Assembly: GCF_003094615.1 (NCBI RefSeq) | Contig: NZ_QDKO01000007.1 | Location: 1-64,000 of the forward strand | DNA from: Caulobacter radicis | Lineage (GTDB): Bacteria > Pseudomonadota > Alphaproteobacteria > Caulobacterales > Caulobacteraceae | Direction: 5' to 3' | DNA length: 64,000 nt | Shown here: positions 56,770 through 64,000 of the stretch, in pieces | Layout of the letters: the number at the start of each line of letters is the position of its first letter | Numbering within the stretch: the first letter of the stretch is position 1 | The notes under the pieces: generated by a model | The model's input: the letters and a program-made list of their open reading frames with translations, nothing else | What the model was told of the DNA's origin: nothing | Database searches by the model: none | Made by a program: the position numbers and the translations under genes

Positions 56770-57626
56770 AGGCCCTGGTTCTCGCCCTGGCGCTGGGCCT
56801 GGCCTCGACGAGCGTCGTCGCCCAAGCTGACGACAACGCCAACTGGACGCGGCCGATCAAGCCGTACCGGGTGGCGGGCAACATCTATTACGTCGGCTCC
56901 GAGGGCCTGTCGGCCTGGCTGATCACCACGTCGGAGGGCCACGTCCTGCTCGACGGCGGTCCGTCGGCGGAAGGCGGCAAGCTGATCGAGCGCAGCATCC
57001 AGTCGCTGGGCTTCAAGCTGTCGGACGTGAAGGTGCTGATCAACACCCACGCCCACTACGACCATGCCGGGGGCCTGGCCCAGCTGAAGGCCGACACCGG
57101 GGGCAAGCTGTGGGCCTCGCGCGCCGACAAGCAGGCCCTGGAGAAGGGCCAGCACTTCGGCGACAACGCCAACGGCCTGACGCCCTTTCCGGCCGTGAAG
57201 GTCGACAAGACGTTCGGCGACGAGCAGAAGCTGAAGATGGGCGGCACGACCCTCGTCGCCCACCTGACGCCTGGCCACACCATCGGCTGCACCAGCTGGA
57301 CCACCCAGGTGGTCGAGAAGGGGAGGCCGCTGAACGTGACCTTCCCGTGCTCGCTGTCGGTGGCCGGCAACGTGCTGGTCGGCAACAAGACCCACAAGTC
57401 GATCGTCGCCGACTACCGCGCCAGCTTCGCGGCGCTGCGGGCCATCCCGACCGACATCATGCTGCCCAGCCACGAAGAGCAGGGCGACCTCTTGGCCAAG
57501 CGCCAGAAGCAGCTGCGCGGCGACGCGGACGCCTTCATCGATCCGACCGAGCTGACCCGTTTCGTCGACGGCTACGAGACCCGGTTCAACCAGGAACTGG
57601 CGCGTCAGCAGGGAGCCGCCAAATGA
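56766..57626 (+). CDS. Subclass B3 metallo-beta-lactamase (CAU-1/Mbl1b-like)
   Basis: 286 residues. Signal peptide (ALVLALALGLASTSVVAQA) exports it. The zinc ligands follow the B3 pattern: His95, His97, Asp99 and His100 in NTHAHYDHAGG, His171 in LTPGHTIGCTSW, and His236 in LPSHEEQGD. LITTSEGHVLLDGG also fits B3. Caulobacter species carry chromosomal B3 enzymes of this type, such as CAU-1, that hydrolyse beta-lactams including carbapenems. It is embedded inside the methionine operon with ATGA overlaps on both sides, so it is co-translated with metF and metH1; a role beyond drug hydrolysis is possible. Not a mobile cassette. Confidence 0.9.
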   Translation: MKALVLALALGLASTSVVAQADDNANWTRPIKPYRVAGNIYYVGSEGLSAWLITTSEGHVLLDGGPSAEGGKLIERSIQSLGFKLSDVKVLINTHAHYDHAGGLAQLKADTGGKLWASRADKQALEKGQHFGDNANGLTPFPAVKVDKTFGDEQKLKMGGTTLVAHLTPGHTIGCTSWTTQVVEKGRPLNVTFPCSLSVAGNVLVGNKTHKSIVADYRASFAALRAIPTDIMLPSHEEQGDLLAKRQKQLRGDADAFIDPTELTRFVDGYETRFNQELARQQGAAK

Positions 57627-58699
57627 CCGACCTTTCCATCCGCGCCAACCGTGTCGCCGCCCTCAAGGCCGCCGCCAAGGAGCGCATCCTCATTCTCGAC
57701 GGCTCCTGGGGCGTGATGTTCCAGAAGAAGAAGCTGACCGAGGCCGACTATCGGGCCGAGCGCTTCGCCGACTTCGACGGGCAGATGAAGGGCAACAACG
57801 ACATCCTGTGCCTGACCCGGCCCGATCTCGTGGCCGAGCTTCACGACGCCTATTTCGCCGCCGGCGCCGACATCTCCGAGACCAACACCTTCTCGGGCAC
57901 GACCATCGCCCAGGCCGACTATCACCTGGGCGAACAGGACGTCTGGGACATCAACCTGGAGGGCGCGAAGATCGGCCGTCAGGTCGCCGACCGCTGGAAC
58001 GGCGAAAACCCCGACCGTCCGAAGTTCATCGCCGGCTCGATCGGCCCGCTGAACGTCATGCTGTCGATGTCGTCGGACGTGAACGACCCGGGCGCGCGCA
58101 AGGTGACCTTCGACCAGGTCTACCAGGCCTATCGCCAGCAGGTGGACGCCCTCTACCAGGGCGGGGTCGACCTGTTCCTGATCGAGACCATCACCGACAC
58201 CCTGAACTGCAAGGCGGCCATCAAGGCGATCCTCGACTGGCGCGACGAGGGCCACGAGGAGCTGCCGATCTGGATCAGCGGCACGATCACCGACCGCTCG
58301 GGCCGCACCCTGTCGGGCCAGACGGCCGAGGCGTTCTGGAACTCGATCAAGCACTGCAAGCCCTTCGCCGTCGGGTTCAACTGCGCCCTGGGCGCGGACC
58401 TGATGCGCCCGCACATCGCCGAGATGGCGCGCATCGCCGACACCCTGGTCGCGGCCTATCCCAACGCCGGCCTGCCCAACGCCATGGGCGAGTACGACGA
58501 GGAGCCGCACGAGACCGGCCACGCCCTGCATGAGTGGGCCAAGGACGGTCTGGTCAACATCCTGGGCGGCTGCTGCGGCACTACCCCCGACCATATCCGC
58601 CACGTGGCGGACGAGGTGCGCGGCGTCACGCCCCGCGCTATTCCTGAGCGCCCCAAGGCCATGCGCCTTGCCGGCCTGGAACCCTTCGAGCTGGCCTGA
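57623..58699 (+). CDS. metH1: Methionine synthase, homocysteine-binding subunit (MetH N-terminal domain)
   Basis: 358 residues, equal to only the first domain of E. coli MetH. The homocysteine S-methyltransferase barrel has [15 protein letters not shown] and zinc-binding cysteines Cys254 (GFNCALG), Cys317 and Cys318 ([11 protein letters not shown]). It activates the thiol of homocysteine; the cobalamin and folate domains are in metH2 about 1.4 kb downstream. The protein ends neatly after the domain, so this is a true split gene and not a truncated one. ATGA overlap with the lactamase gene. Confidence 0.93.
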   Translation: MTDLSIRANRVAALKAAAKERILILDGSWGVMFQKKKLTEADYRAERFADFDGQMKGNNDILCLTRPDLVAELHDAYFAAGADISETNTFSGTTIAQADYHLGEQDVWDINLEGAKIGRQVADRWNGENPDRPKFIAGSIGPLNVMLSMSSDVNDPGARKVTFDQVYQAYRQQVDALYQGGVDLFLIETITDTLNCKAAIKAILDWRDEGHEELPIWISGTITDRSGRTLSGQTAEAFWNSIKHCKPFAVGFNCALGADLMRPHIAEMARIADTLVAAYPNAGLPNAMGEYDEEPHETGHALHEWAKDGLVNILGGCCGTTPDHIRHVADEVRGVTPRAIPERPKAMRLAGLEPFELA

Positions 58700-58713
58700 T
58701 CGAGTACGAGACG

Positions 58714-59718
58714 ATGCGCACCACCATCCTTTTCGGCGGCCCCAGCCGCGAGCGTCTCGTGGCCGTGGCCAGCGCCCAGGGCCTGTCGCGGACCCTGCCG
58801 GAAGCCGATCTTTGGTTCTGGGCCCCGGACGGCTGGGTCTATGTCGCAACCCAGGACGTCTTGCTGGGCCATGAGCGCCCGTTCGAACTGGATCTGCCGA
58901 CCGAAGGCGCGCCGATCGGCGACATCGAGGCGGCCCTGGACCTGGCCGTCCGCGAGGACCGGGTTCTGCTGCTGAGCCTGCACGGCGGCTTCGCCGAGGA
59001 CGGCGGCCTGCAGGCGCTGTGCGAAGCCAGGGGCGTGGCTTTCACCGGCTCGGGTTCGGAGGCCAGCCGCCTGGCCTTCGGCAAGATCCTGGCCAAGGAA
59101 GTCGTCGGCAGGGCCGGCGTCTCGGTTCCCGAAAGCATCTTCCTGGAGGGCGCCGAGGGGGCGCTGGCCGACTATGGCCGGCTGATCGCCAAGCCGGCCG
59201 AGGACGGCTCGAGCTATGGACTGATCTTCGTCGACGGCCCCGCCGATCTGGCGACCGTCGCCGAGGCGGCCAAGGAGATGCCTTACCTCCTCGAACCCTT
59301 CGTGCAGGGGCTGGAATCGACCTGCGGCGTGCTGGAGCTGGCCAGCGGCGAGCTGATCGCCCTGCCGCCGGTGGAGATCCGTCCGTCGGCCGGCAAGTTC
59401 GACTACAAGTCCAAGTACCTGGCCAAGGACACGGTCGAGATCTGCCCGGCGACCTTCGCGCCGGAGGTCAACGCCGCCCTGCAGGATCAGGCCCTGAAGG
59501 CTCACAAGGCGCTGGGCTGCCGCGGCTATTCGCGTTCGGACTTCATCGTCTCCGACCGTGGCCTCGTCTATCTGGAAACCAACACCCTGCCGGGCCTGAC
59601 GGCCTCGTCGCTGTATCCCAAGGCGCTGAAGGCGCAGGGGATCGAGTTCGGCGAGTTCCTGCGCGGCCAGCTGGCCCTTGCCGAGGCCCGCGCCAAGCAG
59701 ACCGTGACGGCGGCCTGA
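58714..59718 (+). CDS. D-Ala-D-Ala-ligase-like ATP-grasp protein
   Basis: 334 residues. The Ddl fold is clear: [18 protein letters not shown] (Ddl motif with one Glu kept), [30 protein letters not shown] (ATP-grasp lysine and small loop), [12 protein letters not shown], and the metal-binding [10 protein letters not shown] with [20 protein letters not shown]-Ala-D-Ala ligase joins two D-alanines for cell-wall precursors; here several substrate-site residues near the N terminus differ, so it may join other small amino acids. The true ddl is normally in the division/cell-wall cluster, making this a paralogue within a methionine operon. Fourteen bases separate it from metH1. Confidence 0.85.
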   Translation: MRTTILFGGPSRERLVAVASAQGLSRTLPEADLWFWAPDGWVYVATQDVLLGHERPFELDLPTEGAPIGDIEAALDLAVREDRVLLLSLHGGFAEDGGLQALCEARGVAFTGSGSEASRLAFGKILAKEVVGRAGVSVPESIFLEGAEGALADYGRLIAKPAEDGSSYGLIFVDGPADLATVAEAAKEMPYLLEPFVQGLESTCGVLELASGELIALPPVEIRPSAGKFDYKSKYLAKDTVEICPATFAPEVNAALQDQALKAHKALGCRGYSRSDFIVSDRGLVYLETNTLPGLTASSLYPKALKAQGIEFGEFLRGQLALAEARAKQTVTAA

Positions 59719-59720
59719 TC

Positions 59721-60118
59721 ATGAGCGCCTGGGACAACGGACCGTTCGACAATGACGAGGCGGCCGACTTCATCGAGGACCTGGCGCAGGCGCCGGACTG
59801 GCGCACGGTGGTGCGCATCCTCGAGCACGTGACCAAGGCCGTGGGCTATCTGGAAGCGCCCGAGGGCGAGATGGCCGTGGCCGCCGCGGCCATCGTGGCG
59901 GCCTGCATCGGCGACGTCGCCGTGCTGCCTGACGACCAGAGCGGCCTCAAGGACGCCCTGGGCGCCCCGCCCGAGGGCCTCGTCCCGCTGGCGCGCGCGG
60001 CCCTGGCCCGCGTGGTCGCCCCCGCTTCCGAAATCGACGAACTCTGGCAGGAAGGCGACGCGCACGATGCGTGGCTGACCCACATCGCCAGCCTGCAGAA
60101 TATCCTGAGCGCATCCCA

Positions 60119-60122
<4 letters not shown>
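59721..60122 (+). CDS. DUF4259 protein
   Basis: 133 residues, cytoplasmic, all-helical and acidic. The N-terminal signature [20 protein letters not shown] is typical of DUF4259, found in many bacteria and of unknown function. It starts two bases after the ligase-like stop and its TGA overlaps the metH2 ATG (ATGA), so it is translationally coupled to metH2. Its placement between the two methionine synthase halves is unexplained. Confidence 0.8.
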
Positions 60123-62794
<2,672 letters not shown>

Positions 62795-62804
62795 GGACCG
62801 AAAT

Positions 62805-62936
62805 CCTCCCCCTGAAGGGGGAGGTGGCCCGAAGGGCCGGAGGGGGGAAAGTTCCGCTGACGGCGGTTCTTCTCACTTCTCTTTAGTTACATCCCCCTCC
62901 GTCGGCTTCGCCGACACCTCCCCCCTCAGGGGGAGG
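62805..62936. repeat. Composite inverted-repeat element E (132 bp)
   Basis: Left hairpin CCTCCCCC-TGAA-GGGGGAGG (62805-62824) and GGCCC-GAA-GGGCC. Right end GTCGGC-TTC-GCCGAC and CCTCCCCCC-TCA-GGGGGAGG (62917-62936). It starts 11 bases after the metH2 stop and likely ends the operon transcript. No gene lies in 62795-63011. Confidence 0.9.
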
Positions 62937-63011
62937 ATCTGGCTGCTCTGGCCAAGTCCTGCGCTTTCAGGTCATCCTCTCCCCAACGAATGACCCTGGG
63001 GGAGTGGGGCG

Positions 63012-64000
63012 ATGGACGGGAGCGGGGTGAGCCGCCGTGCGCTGGGCGCGCTGGCGGTGGGGGGAACGGCGGCGGGGCTGGCGGGATGCGCTGGGCCTAA
63101 GGGCGGCGACGTGAAGCCGAAGTCGCGGGACTTTCCCAAGGATTTCGTCTGGGGCACGGCCAGCGCGGCCTTCCAGACCGAGGGCTCGCCGACCGCCGAC
63201 GGGCGCGGCCCCAGCGTCTGGGACCTGTTCCAGGACCAGCCGGGCAAGATCATCGACGGTTCCGACGCCAAGGTCGCCACCGACAGCTATCGCCGCTGGG
63301 CCGAGGACGTCGACCTTGTGGCCGGGGCGGGAATGGGCGCGTACCGGTTCTCCATCTCGTGGTCGCGGGTGCTGCCGACGGGGGCGGGGGGCGTCGCGCA
63401 AGCCGGGATCGACCATTACAGCCGCCTGGTCGACCGCCTGCTGGAGAAGGGCGTGACGCCCTACGCCACGCTGTTCCATTGGGACCTGCCGCAGGCGATC
63501 CAGGATCGCGGCGGCTGGGCGGCGCGCGACAGCGCCAAGGCCTTTTCCGACTACGCCGCCCTGATCGGCGAGCGGCTGGGCGACCGGCTCAAGAAGATCA
63601 TCGTGCTGAACGAGCCGGCGGTGCACACGGTGTTTGGCCACGTCACCGGCGAGCACGCGCCGGGGTTCAAGGACGTGGCCCTGCTGGGGCCCGTCACCCA
63701 CCACATGAACCTCGCCCAAGGGATGGCGATCCAGGCCCTGCGCGCCGCGCACGGCGACCTGTCGATCGGCACGACCCTGGCGCTGCAACCCTGCCGGCCC
63801 GCGGGCGGCGGCCTGGCGTTCTGGAACCGGCTGGCCTCGGACGGCCTGGACGCGCTGTGGAACCGCGCCTGGCTCGATCCGCTGCTTAAGGGCGAGTATC
63901 CCGACCAGATGAACGAGTTCCTGGGCGACCACGTGCGTTCGGAGGATCTTTCCACGATCCGCCAGCGGGTCGACTTCATGGGCGTGAACTACTACGCGCC
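63012..64000 (+). CDS. Family 1 beta-glucosidase, exported (3' end beyond window)
   Basis: 329 complete codons are present; the frame is open to the window end. The N terminus has a twin-arginine motif (SRRALGALAVGG) followed by a lipobox LAGC with Cys26, suggesting a Tat-exported lipoprotein. The GH1 barrel begins FPKDFVWGTASAAFQTEG and continues with YRFSISWSRVLPTG, LFHWDLPQAIQDRGGW and the acid/base motif VLNEPAVHT with Glu201. The second catalytic glutamate (ENG) lies past the edge. It cleaves beta-glucosides such as cello-oligosaccharides. A GGGAG site precedes the ATG. Confidence 0.88.
   Translation, partial: MDGSGVSRRALGALAVGGTAAGLAGCAGPKGGDVKPKSRDFPKDFVWGTASAAFQTEGSPTADGRGPSVWDLFQDQPGKIIDGSDAKVATDSYRRWAEDVDLVAGAGMGAYRFSISWSRVLPTGAGGVAQAGIDHYSRLVDRLLEKGVTPYATLFHWDLPQAIQDRGGWAARDSAKAFSDYAALIGERLGDRLKKIIVLNEPAVHTVFGHVTGEHAPGFKDVALLGPVTHHMNLAQGMAIQALRAAHGDLSIGTTLALQPCRPAGGGLAFWNRLASDGLDALWNRAWLDPLLKGEYPDQMNEFLGDHVRSEDLSTIRQRVDFMGVNYYA

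Noticed and set aside
56766..57626. Beta-lactamase as an acquired resistance cassette
   Set aside because: No integron, transposon or insertion sequence is near; base composition and overlap with neighbours match the host operon.

Overview
The window is a 64 kb stretch of chromosome from a high-GC alphaproteobacterium, most likely a Caulobacter or close relative in the Caulobacteraceae. This is inferred from the strong G/C third-position bias, a perfect TTAA-N7-TTAAC CtrA-type box, a methionine synthase split into metH1 and metH2, a CAU-1-like subclass B3 metallo-beta-lactamase, a globin-coupled chemoreceptor, TonB-dependent transport, and intergenic palindromic repeats of the kind known from Caulobacter genomes. 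I found no rRNA, tRNA, CRISPR array, insertion sequence, integrase or prophage. Coding density is high and nearly all genes look chromosomal and intact. Only the two edge genes (dctA-like at the start, a family 1 glycosidase at the end) are cut by the window.

Layout. 0-7 kb: end of a C4-dicarboxylate transporter gene, a small secreted protein, a large GAF/PAS hybrid kinase, a PraR-like regulator, glycine oxidase ThiO and an acyl-CoA dehydrogenase. 7-15 kb: TonB, a deacetylase/glycosyltransferase pair, an SLT-domain protein behind a CtrA-type box, a class III CoA-transferase, a membrane hybrid kinase and a DUF2336 protein. 15-18.6 kb: a complete MlaE-F-D-type lipid transport operon ending in an auxiliary lipoprotein. 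18.8-31.7 kb: OpgG-like glucan protein, globin-coupled chemoreceptor, a cupin/hydrolase pair divergent from a propeller-sensor kinase and its response regulator, a LacI regulator with an MFS transporter, a SpoU methyltransferase and an esterase. 31.8-46 kb: Slt, dapA-smpB, acyltransferase, DUF2147, M24 peptidase, prmA with an O-antigen-ligase-like gene, LtrA, a HAD phosphatase and proline iminopeptidase. 46-54.7 kb: TlpA-like protein, PhoD-like phosphatase, TonB-dependent receptor, EttA, a 2-hydroxyacid dehydrogenase and a VOC protein.

54.8-62.8 kb is the most distinctive region: a tightly overlapping operon of an ArsR-methyltransferase fusion regulator, metF, a B3 metallo-beta-lactamase, metH1, a D-Ala-D-Ala-ligase-like ATP-grasp protein, a DUF4259 protein and metH2. 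A perfect 16-bp palindrome sits over its probable promoter. It combines one-carbon/methionine recycling, with probable S-adenosylhomocysteine-type control, and two proteins normally linked to cell-wall or beta-lactam chemistry.

Scattered between genes are seven composite inverted-repeat elements of nearly constant length (about 125-132 bp; two of them adjacent), plus a longer relative and a single hairpin. Each has a hairpin at both ends in inverted orientation, like REPIN elements, and several probably double as transcription terminators.
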